Positions 43,081 through 56,042 are shown, numbered from the stretch's first letter. The stretch is DNA of 64,000 bases from Prostheceraeus crozeri (GCA_907163375.1 CAJQUW010007080.1:62001-126000); one strand, 5' to 3'. Notes: generated by a model from the sequence alone, not told the origin. Numbers and translations are program-made.

Positions 43081-44499
43081 CCATTGATGAGATATGTTTC
43101 ATGAAAGATAGAACCCGAAAGTTTGTTGATAATGCATTCAAAAACCTAGTCTGAGTATTGATGAAGCCTAAGTATCCACGCCTTTCGAATTTCACGAAAG
43201 ATTTCAGAATTTGTAACTCACTGAGATCATTCAGTCAGATCGCTACCACAACATTAATTGAGCTAACTTCCCATACTTTGCAGGCCTCATCTGGAGCTCT
43301 CAGCTTTCATTCGCTCATCCGTTCATATCACCATAAATATCACCTTTCTCAAAGTTTCTCTCCACATGCATTTCTTTTAAGCTAATCGTTCTCTCAATCT
43401 CCGTACACAACAGAGGATCATGGTGCAAGCGCTTCATTTTAGAATGTAGTTCTGCACGCCACATTCCATCTTAATCCTATTTGCCTCAGCCTTTTCTGTC
43501 GGTGAAGTATGAAGGGAGAAGATGGGGACATCATACCTCCAAAGATATTCTAAAAAATTAACTTATGCGACATAACATGCTCTATCCGATAGTAGTATCA
43601 GTTTTTCATTCCAAGTTGATATTGTTACGATAAATAGTATTTTAAAATTCAAACATTCATTTTTTCAAATTTCATCATTGTATCTATAAAACATTATGTA
43701 TGTATCATATCAGTAAGATTTATAGCTCTATGTATCAATAATTATATTACTAAACCTTTCAGAGCATTATCGGTGAATACTAGAGAAGTTTGTGTAGTTC
43801 GCTCAGCTATTAAATTATGAATATGTATTGATAAGTAGTATGTATAGAACATACGTAGCATTGGTCATGATAACGAGGTAGAAGGTATCTGAGTTTCAAT
43901 TAACATAGTTGCGCGACCATCTTTCCTGAACGGGCAAACTACAGAAGTTGCAAATCAACCTAAAACTCAAAATTCCTATCAATATCGGTGAAAATCCAAA
44001 ATGTCGAAAAAGTGTAGACGTAAATGTTTTCATTTAGCTCCTGTGGCTAAAATATTGGGTCTACAGAAAGCAGCTACCACTCAGAGAAAGTCAACATAAA
44101 GTTAGGAAAGTTCAGTGAAGGAGATCTTCAAACAATCAAATCATTCGTTCCGGCGAGAGATAAGAAACCGAGGGGGGACATAATGCCCTCCTGAGGCAAA
44201 TATGGTTAATCATGGAAATCAAGCGAAGGTTCGTTTAATTGCCTGAATAGTTTTAATGTAAAACATATCATGAAGCTCTTCAATGAATTAGACGGTGAAG
44301 ATTTCTCAACAGCAAATCTGAAATGAAACCGGAAAATTGAATCACTTCAAAAGAGGAGGAATGAAATTAATTTTGAAAATCTAGAAATGACTTCCATCTG
44401 ACAAAAGCAAAGAAACTGAAGGTTGATACCGGACATTTAATGATAGAGAAATCATCGTTAGACACTTCAATGAGAGAGTGAACATTCAACAATACAATA
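43081..44499. other. Non-coding DNA
   Basis: No gene or repeat recognised. Confidence 0.5.
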
Positions 44500-44718
44500 A
44501 AATGAAATAAACGATAGATCAAATTGCCATGCGAAAGATGTGCGACGCCAGGATTCGAACCCTACGACCAAGGTTAACTAGACCTGTGCTCTACCAACTG
44601 AGGCACGAGCTGCTTTATGCGACTGTGACAATTGACAGGATCAAACCCTCACCACCACACATCAGTTGTCATAGCAATGATGATCAATGAATAGATATCT
44701 CGTCACAATTGTGAATGA
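44500..44718 (-). repeat. tRNA-Thr-derived repeat, family 2, copy 2
   Basis: The minus-strand core (44541-44610) starts GCTCGTGCCTCAGTTGGTAG and continues AGCACAGGTCTAGTTAACC, then GTAGGGTTCGAATCCTGGCG. Folding by eye gives D, anticodon and T arms with an AGT anticodon, as in tRNA-Thr. The acceptor stem is imperfect and the flanks match copy 1, so it is a SINE-like repeat rather than a tRNA gene. Confidence 0.7.
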
Positions 44719-44719
44719 C

Positions 44720-46724
44720 GACGTAGCATTTTAGTAACTATTACGTAACAGATCGTCATGAAAAAATATGATGATATGTTCAGATTTTTTTCGAACATTA
44801 CACGTTTGCATATGTATTTGGTTGGATTGTGTAGTAGAGTGATACTAACTCCGGAATGCCCCAGCAAAGGATTGTCGCTTGTTTGTCATTGCATACTAAA
44901 TTTAGAAGCATCAGAAATAGGAATAAGCCTGGTTTGTAGAATTCATACGAGTCGGCTAGTCTCTGTTTCAGCATGTTGCCTACATTCGAGTTTCAAACTT
45001 GTGTAATTTCCTACAATTATATAAAGTATTTGTCTCAATATTTCGTTGTTGTTCCGATCAGAAATTCATCCACACTGTAATTCTGAAAGGAATTCGAGAA
45101 TCAATGTTCGAAATGTAACTGTAATTCTTGTATTTATCACCATTATATAGATACCTAGATAATATCATGACTTAGAGGCCGCAATAAGAAAACAGCTGAT
45201 ATGCACTTCGACTTGTGCCATTAATTTCACAGATTCCATTATAACGACAAATGGCCTCCTCTCTTTATCAGTTAGTTGATATATTTCTAAGATTCTGATA
45301 ATTTCTAAAATTCTCATTAACGCTTCGAGATATCTGCGACATCTGTCTTAATTGAGATAGACGTTAGCTTGTCATTAGTTAGATGATCTAGTAATAAATG
45401 CAATCCAAGATCAAATGTTGGCTTCCGAATTAGATTTGTGGGAAAAAGCAGAATCACTCCTTTTGTTCAACGTGCGAGTAAATATATACACATTTTTTTC
45501 AATTGTCAAAACTAGCCCGACGCGTTTCGTCCTCCTGACAGTATCAAGGGCTTTGCATGTGACAAGTGTTAAAAAGTAGGTCATATGTACAACAATCCAG
45601 TGGTCATGACGTCTGTTCAATTGCGGCATTTCCAAGAGAAGTGCATGTGATTGGGAAGAAGCTGAGGAATCTCCTGTTCGGGTCTCCTGTTCTATCATGT
45701 TTTTGCTGACATGTTTATCTTACAAGGTGAAACCAAAGTATATAGAAAACTCGATGAAACTACCAGATGCGAGCGATCCAACACCTGGCAAAGAAAAGTG
45801 ATGTCTCTGAAGATGGAGCTGATGAGACATAACATATCTTTCCTCAAGAAAAAGTCCTTTATCATCAATCAACACATATCCTGTACAGATGAATAGCAGC
45901 GGAAGATGAGAAGAAATAATGTAGTCACTGCAGCTATCAACCGTTGGAAAATTAGATCTCTGCAGAGGTGGACTACCATTCAAGCTGCTCATTTGAAATG
46001 GAAGATATCGCAACAATAGCACATTTCGTTACATATCAATCTATCTCGCTTACACTGTAGAGTGACTTCCATCGATGGCTTTGACTGGCGTTGTGCACGC
46101 AGCTTTACTGATTCCAATACAGTGTAACTCAATTTTAGTGAGTTCTTCATTTTCATTATTAAAGTGTTGTGCAGTTTTGTTGCGCTTTGCTTTCGTCCGC
46201 TGTCTGCACCATTTCCATGTAGGCCTATATCACAGACTTTTCGAAATCGATTTCAGACATCTCCAGAAGGAGTATCTTCCAGATAGGGAATTCATCAACA
46301 ATTTCAACTTTGAAGATATCTGAAATTTATTAGGACGGATATAAAATATAGGAATGATACCCATCTGAAGAGAGCTTTAGTGACCTGAGGACACGTTAGC
46401 CCCAATGATTTCATAATGTGAGTCCGATTCAGATGGATGATTATTCGCATTGTAACCCGAATTCCACCGGGCGTCAATGCAGTTGTATCTCTCATCTTAT
46501 TTACATTAAAGTCCGTGGGAACGGAGAACTGTTGAACATCTCAATATATTATCGGTTATCATTGACGATTCTTATCAGTCTATCTATGGTGACTAGACAT
46601 TTCAGGTGATGAATCCTTTTGCTCTCAGTAAATCCTCCAGAGGACATAGAAATCGTAACAAATGAGGGATTGATTTGATTCAAATCAGCTCAATTTGACT
46701 GTGTAATTAAGCATTATTTAACAT
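44720..46724. other. Non-coding DNA with a possible Penelope remnant
   Basis: No gene. On the minus strand at 45512-45548 GTCAGGAGGACGAAACGCGTCGGGC-like sequence resembles the hammerhead-ribozyme-like motif seen in Penelope-like element ends, followed by a TATATA-containing stretch. Confidence 0.35.
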
Positions 46725-46880
46725 TTAACCCATTAGGCGCCGAATTATTTTTGAAAGTATTTATCAAAAATTTGAATGGAACCATATCATTCAATCACGT
46801 TTTGATACTTTATGACGATCTTATCGAAAATAAATGTTCATTTCATCGTTTTTGATGATGTTCCACATGTGGAACATTGG
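46725..46880. mobile_element. Possible piggyBac-type end
   Basis: TTAA at 46725 followed by CCCATTAGGCGCCGAATTA resembles the end of the element at 33865 (CCCATTAAGTCCC), and a palindrome TTCCACATGTGGAA at 46861-46874 with TTGGCGCC beside it forms a subterminal structure. No opposite end was found. Confidence 0.35.
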
Positions 46881-47689
46881 CGCCTGAGACTATACATTTT
46901 TTAAGAATTTTTGAAGAATATAAGCGTTGTATATTTGTTAATACTTGACAGATTGCTTATATTTGACATATTTGTTTATACATTAAAATAATATTCTATG
47001 CTTATACGTTGATTTTAATTTTTATGCAAAAGTAGTATATTAAGAATTTTGATGTATTTTGGTAAACGAAACAGGAAAAATACAGACAGAATCACCAATG
47101 TATTTTTTTGAAACTAGGTAACAGTAACATCTTTCAGAGTTCAGAGATGGTATTGGACGAAGGAACTTGTATGCAACAAAGTGTTGCATGTGTCACACTT
47201 CATTTTCGTGCTTTTCATGCATAATTTACAGCGGCCCTGTTTACCGGCTGGTATTGGAAGATGACCAACATTTCCAAGTCTTGTGGAGAGGGCAGGTGTT
47301 CGTGAAGGTCCAGGTCGAATTTCTCGAACAGTCTAAAGACTCAGAAGATATCTCACAACTTCTGTGAAAGAAAACGAATGTTTCACGTACATATTTTGAT
47401 AAAATGAGAGCATGATTGACTAAACACAAGATGACTTAAAAAGTCTATATGCATTATTATTAGGTTGTAGCAATTTGTGTTCAACTTCGATAAGCAGCAA
47501 CAGCTTTTTCATCTCTATAGCCAAATTATCGAATGACAGATTTACATTGTAAAGTTATGTGTATATATCATCTACTTTCTGACGACCTTATATTTTCTGA
47601 TTGATTTATGACAATTACTATGTTAAGTTCTAGCATTTTATTAATTGATTTGATATTCATATTCATGTCTTGAGACCCCACGATTTCTA

Positions 47690-47745
47690 TTCGGCTTTTT
47701 GAAATAAACGTCTAATTTATTTATTTATTTATTTTGTAACACAAC
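47690..47745 (+). repeat. LINE-like 3' tail
   Basis: A polyadenylation-like AATAAA followed by five ATTT/TTTA units (TTTATTTATTTATTTATTTT). It resembles the short-repeat tail of a truncated LINE; no coding part is attached. Confidence 0.35.
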
Positions 47746-48739
47746 AAAATCTATAAGTTTTAACTCAAAATAGAAGATAATACAAAATATAGATCTAACG
47801 ATGATGCACCATCATTCATAGGGTTGAAGAAATCATAGCATTTTATCATTTTAGAAGTGAAAATAGTAAAAGTCATCCAGTGATCACGTGTTACCATTCG
47901 ATTAAGATCATGAAAATTTCAATTGAAATGGAGATGGTATCAATTTTGATACCACCGTCATCCTAGTGTTAAGCCAGAGAAAGTCATAAAGCTTCAATCG
48001 ATTCATGCAATTATTTATCGAATGGTGGTGTTATATCTTTAAGTCTGCGCATGGGTCCAAGATTACCCATTTTGCATCCGAAGCCGCATAACTCAGATTC
48101 TAGCAGACTATTTATAAATTGCATATATGTTCAAAAAATCTATTTGACTATATATATAGTCTCTCATAGAGTCTCTCCATTTTACTATCTCATTGTTTCA
48201 AGACGCTTGCATGCGATAATTGACAAAACATGCCATTCATCAAGAATATCTACCATTAACTTCCAAAACATGCTCAAATAATCAATTTTTTAAAAAATAC
48301 TGAATTCATAATTTCAGACTTAAGGCGTATGTACACGGGTTCGCTAAGTGAACGGACACTAGACACACACGTCCAATTGCGCGTGCGTCATCGTCTCGAT
48401 CCAGTGGACTCCATGAAATCGGTCAACTAAATTACTTTACCCTTTTGGTAAGGTAAGCGGTCCACAAAACCGGGGTCGCAGCAGCGAATTTTTCCTAGGG
48501 GGGTCCAACAAATTTTCAGATAAAATATCGTTAAAAATCAATCCATGTTATATTATGAAATCTTACGTAATAACTTTCCAGTATTGACTTGTTTATTAGG
48601 CAGAGCCGGTCATAGTTCATTGATATACATAAATACCTCTTATTGTCTCTGCAATTTCCCACTTTACGCGATAGGCATACATGCTGTCTGTATTAAAAGA
48701 AAAAACATTAATTCCGTCATGAATGCTGTGTATTTCAGT

Positions 48740-49035
48740 GCCTTGGGGGAAATCTTACCCAAACGCCCTTATGGTCCAAAAATGTGTGACCGGTTGTCTT
48801 TGAAGATAAACTCCTTACATACCTCCTCCAAATCTAAAGTCCACGCTAACTCTTTATGAATGTACAGAACTGCCAAGTGATTGAGTCGTTGACCGAAGCC
48901 AAGTCAAGAGGCGGCGCAAGCTGTGAAAAGCTGCGCTCTGCAGATGCGGTTGTAGGAGGAACAACGGTAATTAGACGAACCAGTATCTCCAAACTTTCAT
49001 TGTTCAAAATTTCTAGAATGCATGCAAATTTTATG
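48740..49035 (-). pseudogene. hAT transposase C-terminal remnant, left arm
   Basis: Minus strand encodes ITVVPPTTASAERSFSQLAP and, in a second frame after a break, LAVLYIHKELAWTLDLEEVC. These are the hAT dimerisation domain hallmarks (TASAERSFS) and the helix that follows it. Mirrors 62945-63255 in the right arm. Confidence 0.7.
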
Positions 49036-50100
49036 GAGCACTAGGAAAATTCTAGTACTGGTGCTAAAGAATTTCAGACAGACTTGCCTAGGCCTCCTCA
49101 GTGATGTAGAGCAGAAAGATAACAGAATAAATGAATTTATTATTATTTGAATTAAACAGTGAAATATCAATTTGATCGAAATTCACATATTTCGGTGCAA
49201 GAGCCCGACAATTGGCGCAAATAGAAGAATCAGTGCATCGCGCACAATCAGTGCACAGCCCCAATTTTTGTAGAAGTCCCCTAATTTGATGTCTCTTTAA
49301 TTCCAGAATCATGCAACTGAAATATGTAAGGGGTTTCTGATGTCCAAAAGTCGTAAGCACTCATTTAGGACATTTACATTACTGACATTTCGTCTCAGTT
49401 AGTAGACAATACCAGCTTATAGTGCGTTTTGAAAACAGAATGTAAAGAGAAGAATTGAGTATGCCTGTTGAGTTACATCCTCAGCTGAAAATGAGAATAT
49501 ACCTGAATATTCAATCATTTTTCATGATTATCAAAATATTATTCATTGCGCAGATGTATCTCAGATTTACTCCATGCATGGCTGCCTATTGAATGGGGGA
49601 GCTATGTTGATGTGAAATACGTCTCGTAATGATTCCCGATATTGGATAAAATGACAGCTATTCGAAATGATCCCATTTTCAAACTTAGGATGAAGCTATT
49701 TGCAAGTCGCTTTGAAATTTATAGAATGTAGAAATACAGCATAATATACAATGGTGATAGAATGTACATCAACAAGCAATGTCGCGTCGTGCGGTTGTGT
49801 CTCAGCTGTCCGTCTCGTGGTTTTCATCTTCGCTCCCGTATCTTGCGTCACAGTGATCATTCGGTTTGGATCTTTATATATTCTGCATCCTCGTTGTCCA
49901 ATGCATCGTTTGGTGTAACTTTTATCTTCGTGGGATCATTCGTCGCAGTGCCATCCCCGTATTTGTGCTCTTGTCATTTTTGTCTCAGTCTGCGCATGCG
50001 CAGATCTGGATGAATAGTTCTCCACCGTCCCTGTCACGTTGAAATCTAGAGCAAACTCCAGGTTCCTGGTCAACACAATACCTTGAACACCTCTGTGGTC

Positions 50101-50180
50101 ATCGTGGTCTTCTGGTTAGACGGCTGGAAACACGTCTCTCTTTTGCTGACTGGTGTACCTGGTTCGAACCCTGACACGAT
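50101..50180 (+). other. tRNA-like segment in the LINE 5' untranslated region
   Basis: The 80 bp begin ATCGTG and end CACGAT (6 bp acceptor-like stem), contain a D-arm-like GTCTTCTGGTTAGAC, and a box B GGTTCGAACCC. This is the layout of a pol III internal promoter. The anticodon and T stems fold poorly. It may be a captured SINE head or serve as a promoter of the LINE. Confidence 0.45.
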
Positions 50181-50250
50181 CAGATCCACTTTCTCCGGCC
50201 ACTTTCATCGTTGGTCTGGACATTTCTTTTGACTTCTTTTGAGTCAAGTC

Positions 50251-50991
50251 ATGTCACCCACACCTCCAAGGACTAGATCCAACAGCACAGCTCCTACTCT
50301 GCTGACATTAAAGGAGGTCAAGAAATTGCTCGATGACAACAGAAAGGAGATAGTCAGCTTGCTGAGACCTCAACTGGACAACATTGTCTCTACGGTTTCA
50401 GCAATTAGCCAGAGAATGGAAGGTGTGGAGAAATCTGTCTCAGACATGAAGTCGCTGGTTTCGAGGCATGAAGACGAAATAGCTTCAATCAAGCAGTTTC
50501 TTGAAAGGATGTCTCCAGATGAGTTATGTCGTCCTATGTTTCAGGAAATAGACGAACGCATTTACAGGGTCAACAACGTTATTGTTGCTGGCTTAGCCGA
50601 ATCTGATGGTTCGCTTGAGGTGAGGAAAGCAGAGGATTGGAGGAAAACTGAGTCTTTGTTGGCTGAAGTTGGCAATCCGATCGAGGTTGAATCCATTGTC
50701 TCTCAACAGCGTATCGGCCACCCCGGTTCACGAAAACCTAGGCTCTTGCGTCTTACTCTCACTGATGTTAATTCGCGTAATGTTTTACTACGAAAGTCCA
50801 AGGAATTGCGGAATTCGGCAAGTTTCCGAAACGTGTATGTGAATGCTGATAAGACTCGTGCTCAACGTGAAGAGTTTAGAAGACTCAAAGAAGAACTGAG
50901 AGAACGCAAAGCAAACGGCGAAGATGTTATTATATATAAACAACGTGTCGTCGTTCGGAAGGGAACTGGATCCAATGGAAATTTTCGGTGA
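50251..50991 (+). CDS. LINE ORF1, coiled-coil nucleic-acid-binding protein
   Basis: About 246 residues from the ATG at 50251. A Ser/Thr/Pro-rich start is followed by a coiled coil (about 25-95, LKEVKKLLDDNRKEIVSLL and on) and a C-terminal domain with NNVIVAGLAESDG, RIGHPGSRKPRLLRLTL and KTRAQREEFRRLKEELRER, resembling the ORF1 of CR1/L2-like LINEs that packages the element RNA. It ends TGATG, overlapping the ORF2 start by one base, which suggests stop-restart translation. Confidence 0.75.
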   Translation: MSPTPPRTRSNSTAPTLLTLKEVKKLLDDNRKEIVSLLRPQLDNIVSTVSAISQRMEGVEKSVSDMKSLVSRHEDEIASIKQFLERMSPDELCRPMFQEIDERIYRVNNVIVAGLAESDGSLEVRKAEDWRKTESLLAEVGNPIEVESIVSQQRIGHPGSRKPRLLRLTLTDVNSRNVLLRKSKELRNSASFRNVYVNADKTRAQREEFRRLKEELRERKANGEDVIIYKQRVVVRKGTGSNGNFR

Positions 50992-53584
50992 TGGATTTTA
51001 CCTCTGACAATCGTAATCGAAAGTATCCTTCTCTAATGCTCATGAATGCTCGATCGCTTTTGCCAAAATTTGATGAGCTATGTGCTGTCTTGTCTTCCTT
51101 ACGTTCGGGAATTGTGTTGATAACTGAATCGTGGTTACATTCCAACATATCTAATGAACTGATCTGCGTCAGCGGCTATGATCTGTATAGGTCTGACCGG
51201 TCAGGTCGCATTGGTGGTGGAGTTTGTGCCTACATCTCCTCTTCCTTGCCATGTGTGTCAATTAACAGCTATCCTTGTCCATGTGAAATTGAGTTGCTTT
51301 CCTTGAGAGTACCTAATTTGAATTTATTTTTGATTTGTACGTATATTCCACCTGGTTTGAAGGTAAATGTACTCAAGATGATCTCTGAGTGCATAATTGA
51401 TATGTTGGATGCCGAGCTTTTGAAATATCCTGATTCAAATGTAATCATTAGTGGTGACTTTAACCAATTTGACTCATCCATGTTCTCTCATCAATTTTCA
51501 TTGCGCAATTGTGTGACGACACCTACACGAAATACCTCCCTACTGGATCAGATTTGGATCAATTCTGACCTCTCTGATTTTTACGAGCACGAAGCCTCGG
51601 TTGGTCCTCCAATTGGTTCATCTGACCACAACACTATTCTGCTAGCCAGTAAAGATGATGATGTTGCGTGTCGTAAAAAACTGACCAAAGTCTGGGACTT
51701 TCGAAGATCAAATGTAGAAAGGTTCAACTATCTTCTCTCTGTTGGACTGGCTCACTTTGAGCTGAACACGGCTGGTTTATCTATTGATCACATGTGCCTT
51801 GAGTTCTATTGCATCGTTCAAGCAGCGTTATCATTCATTCCATTCAGCTACGCTTTGCTATCTAAAAGGGATAAACCTTGGATGAACCCAATACTGAAGG
51901 ACCTCATCAACAAGCGGTGGAGAGCTTTTAGGGAGAAGAATTGGCCTTTGTATGCTCACTACAAAAGGAGAGTTAACGAGGAATTGACGAAAGCAAAATT
52001 GAATTGGACCAAAAAGCAGATCAAGTCGTCCAAGAATGTTTGGCGAGTTGTTAACGATGCTCGGGGCAAATCCAGTTCGAATAGCTTTGATGCTTTGATA
52101 GCCAGTCTTGGCGGCATAGAACCCTTTCTGGCTTCTGTTCAACAAGAACTTGAAAAGAATTTTAATGATGCTAGTGATGATGATTTGTGCACTCTTAATG
52201 ATGAATTGTGGGATTTTCAAGTTGATCCTTTTGATGTTTTTCAAGCACTTATACATCTGAAGTCATCCACAGCAGCTGGGAGTGATGGTATTCCGAATCG
52301 CCTTATCCGTGAAGCTGCTGGAGTAATATCTGAACCGCTTGCGACTATTTTCAACAAATCCATTGATGATCGTGTGTTCCCTGCAGCTTGGAAATTGGCC
52401 GACGTCATCCTCATCCCTAAATGTCGCAATCCTACAATCGCCGACTTTCGCCCAATATCGCTGACTCCAGTGTTCAGCAAGGTTTTTGAAAAGTTAGTTC
52501 TAGGTTCGTTGATGGCCAGCTTAATTCCTCTGTATGGACCTCATCAGTTTGCATTCAGAAGGCATGGGTCCACGGAAGGGGCACTTGTTCGTGTCCATGA
52601 TTCTATCACTGAGTTTTTGGACAAACCTGATGTCATGGCTGTAAGGATGACGTGCCTTGATTTGTCAAAGGCTTTTGACAAAGTCTTGCCAAGTCTACTG
52701 ATCAATCGCATGTGTTGTACTAATTTAAATCATAGATTCATCATCTGGCTTGTAAGCTATCTAACCGGGCGGTCACAAAGGCTCAAGGTCAATGGTGTCT
52801 ACAGCTCCACGCGGGCTATCTCATCTGGAATTCCTCAGGGGTCAGTGATGGGCCCGGTTCTGTTTGCAGCTTTTATGGGATCTTTGACCATCGATTCTGA
52901 TTCTGTCGTTGTTTTGTATGCAGATGACGTTACAATTATCGAGCCAATTTGCGCACTGGACTCGGGCCGAATAATCTGGTTACTATTCAAGATTGGACAA
53001 TCAAGAACAAAATGTCCCTGAACATCAGGAAATCTCAGCAACTTATCTTTCAAAAAAGCTCGACAGGTGCATTTGCATATGCTGACATTGGTGTCTTCAG
53101 TGAATTCAAGATTCTGGGTGTCACTTGGAATAATAGACTTACGTGGAACTCACATTTTGATATAATTCTTAAGCTTGCATCACAGCGACTTTATGTAATC
53201 CGTGTCTTAAAATCTATTTTGTCACGTGATCATTTGGTTTTGGTCTATCACTCAATCATTTTGTCAATTCTATTATATGCTGCGCCACTTTTTGTGTGGT
53301 TGCCAAGTTCTGTGGAGCATAGGCTCGAATGCTTTCACAAAAGAGCGCACAAAATAATTTGTGGCAGGAACTGCTCCTGTGATTGCTTTCCTTCTCTCTC
53401 ATCAATGAGAGTAGAACGTGCGTTGAAGTTTTTTGCCAAATGTGAGTCTTTCAGTTCCCATCCATTGCATTCACTTGTGCCAAAGCGTATGTTGAGAACT
53501 GGACACCTTTGTTTGCCACATATCAACACTTCCAGGAGACTACATTCTTTTTTCCCGTGGACGTCTGTTCTTTTAAACAAATAA
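50991..53584 (+). pseudogene. LINE ORF2, endonuclease and reverse transcriptase, one frameshift
   Basis: Starts at the ATG overlapping the ORF1 stop. An APE-type endonuclease occupies residues 1-225 (MLMNARSLLPK, LITESWLHS, GDFNQFD, GSSDHNTILL). The reverse transcriptase follows (FRPISLTPVFSKVFEK, AFDKVLPSLLINRM, GIPQGSVMGPVLF, and YADDVTII with the catalytic Asp pair). Between about 52945 and 52970 the frame changes; the rest (thumb and C-terminal region, WTIKNKMSLNIRKSQ to SVLLNK) is open from 52949 to 53584. Without the change the protein would be about 860 residues, normal for CR1/L2 elements. It acts by target-primed reverse transcription. Confidence 0.85.
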
Positions 53585-55099
53585 TTTATGCGGTTTTTTT
53601 TTTTTTACTGCTGTGTTTTCTACTGACACTACACTGCATGTACATGTATGTATGCTAGACCTTAGTGTGACTATAACTTGTAATTTCTTGCAACTTTTTC
53701 GATTTTCATTCATGATGACAAATAAACACCTTACTTCTACTTCTACTTCTACATGTATGAAGAAATGGCTTCTTCATTCTTGCTGCAAAAGTAAGCGAGC
53801 GCCTTATCTAAAAGAACCGCATTTTGTGAATAATGCACATTGTAACTTGCCAATACATATCCAAAGTTCGCATTCGTTTGGTTCCAGTGACAGACAGTTC
53901 CTCTCCCTTTCTTTTCTTGCTTTCTTGAAAGCGAGGCATTGTAAAAGCGAGACGAATCAGACGATAGTCGAAAGAATTTTGTAAATAAAAAATATATTCC
54001 AAAATGTAAATGGGTACACGGCACACGCCGAAGATTGTCAGTAATGAATTTCAAAATAAATTCGAACAGCAATGCTTCACAGTTCACATACAGTTCTCAC
54101 AAATCAAGGATTGAATGAAAGGTGTATGACAAAGTCCACTACGTTAATCAATCTTCCACATGTTTAATGGAATTTGGCCGGAGGGCTCAATGTGTGATGC
54201 CCGCCAAATGGGATCTTGTGTCTCGCTAATCCACCGCCAAATGCGTTGGACTTGTAGAATACATCCTTAGGCACCGATGAAATGCAGCAGAGAGGTTTCC
54301 CCCTCATCTTAAAAATATGCTCATTCAATCCCTGCACAGACTGAAGGCGATGTCCAGCTGATTTGTGTGCAACAACCCCCCAAAAATTTGGATCAGACCG
54401 AACTTTGATGGCTTGATGAAGCTGACGGCATCTCTAGCGATTGAAGAGGGTGTTGTACGAACTTGAGAACTAACAGTGGGAGTGAATAATCATGGCACCC
54501 TCTATATACAAGAATTGACACTTGAAATATGTCCTAAGATAAATTTTAAAAAACAATACTTGAAACGCAGGTGTAAATGTGTATTTGTGCGTTGTTTATA
54601 TGTTTATTTGCAAACTGCGAATTCACATTTCGTCAATCCAGTGGGAGACTATGAGGCCATGAGGACATGTCACACATGCATGCCTGCATGTTGACATTAT
54701 TTAATCTTGAGTAGTACATTAATAGGGCCTGTTAGTCTACTTCGCACGGCAATAGCATGCAACAATATTTATGTGTTTTATATCAGGCGAACTATTCCTT
54801 TGATGCACATAGCCTACTGCTTGAAATGTTTTACTGGCATTTACTAGGATGCTTGTAATTGTGTGAGTGTTATTTCCATAGTCTTCGTATGAACATAGCT
54901 TTAACCCCATAAATTGCACCTTGATTTATCAAAGCAGAAATATCATGCTTCGCAAATGATGATGGCCTAGTATCACAACAAAGTCATGTTCATTTATAAA
55001 TCATGTATAATTTCTGAACATATCTATAATAATAATAGTAATAATAAGCAACATATTCTTCAAAAATTGACATTCATCAATTTTGCAGAAAACGCGCTC

Positions 55100-55790
55100 C
55101 ATTGCCCCGGGAGGCGCTTACAGGATTGCGTAAAGAAAAAGTACATTTATCTAGTATAAAGAAAAATTTCTGATCTCAACATTGGTTTAAATCGCTGAAA
55201 AGATGGTGCACAATCACATTTAGCAGGTAATGAGTTCCAAAAAAGGAAACACACGACAGAAAAAATAATTACGCAATGTCTTTGTGTGAGGAAGGAATTT
55301 TGGAAAAACTTGGCACAGATTGTTGACACAACTTCTAATAGAGTATGGGGTATGAAGTGAAATCAAATATTTCCAAAAATCAGTTTCAATTATGTTATAA
55401 TACGCTTTGAAAAAAAGATGTAAAATACAATATTTTCCGTCTTTCAAATAAGGAACGAAGACCAAATAATTTCAAACGATGATCATAGTCTTCATAAGAA
55501 ATTTTGCAGCGTTCACAAACTTGTCGAGTGAAATATCGTTGCACACTTTCGATGGAATCAATATCACGTTGTAAAATTTGGCTAAAAATTTGACAATTGT
55601 ATTCCAATATTGATCTTACAAATACTTTATATACATGAATCAAACAGTCTTTGTTGTTAGACACAAACCCTTTCAAAATGGCATAAGCTCGAGAATAGGC
55701 TTTTGACGAAATTTTGCTACAATGAGAACTAAATTTCATATCTCCTAAAATTACACCCCAATCGGTTACACAATTGACATTTTCTGAGGG
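55100..55790 (-). pseudogene. LINE reverse transcriptase C-terminal remnant, left arm
   Basis: Minus strand: KAYSRAYAILKGFVSNNKDC, YKVFVRSILEYNCQIFSQIL, then IESVQRYFTRQVCERCKISY and a later frame with FFCRVF and WNSLPAKCDCAPSFQRFK. This is the typical C-terminal part of CR1/Rex-type LINE polymerases. Several frame breaks. The mirrored copy is at 60180-60835. Confidence 0.7.
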
Positions 55791-56042
55791 GCATCATCTA
55801 AACTGCAAGTAATGTCACTATCATGTGAATGTGACAGTTTCCAGCATCACAGCTTGTCTTTTTTGTTTCCCTTTCTTGTTGATCTTGAAAGAAGATTGAA
55901 ACATGTCCGGTCAAAGCATTTGTTCTTTCTTTTAAATATATATATATGTATATATATATACGACAAATAGTAACCCACACAGAAGGCAAAAAGAAAAAGC
56001 ACAATTTTGTAGCCCAAACTGTCTCTGTTTGTTACTCCACCG

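Larger units (their letters stand above)
49767..53752 (+). mobile_element. Full-length CR1/L2-like LINE, 3,986 bp
   Basis: Boundaries are exact: ATGTA lies on both sides (49762-49766 and 53753-53757), and the right arm has the uninterrupted site at 62232-62236 (TACAT on the plus strand). The element has a 5' untranslated region of about 480 bp with a tRNA-like segment, two overlapping reading frames, and a 3' end made of ACTTCT repeats (53733-53750) instead of poly(A), as in CR1/L2-type LINEs. ORF2 has one frameshift, so the copy is probably dead but young. Confidence 0.9.

Noticed and set aside
44541-44610. Functional tRNA-Thr (AGT) gene
   Set aside because: Acceptor stem does not pair well, and the flanks match another repeat copy at 39157-39391, so it is a tRNA-derived repeat.
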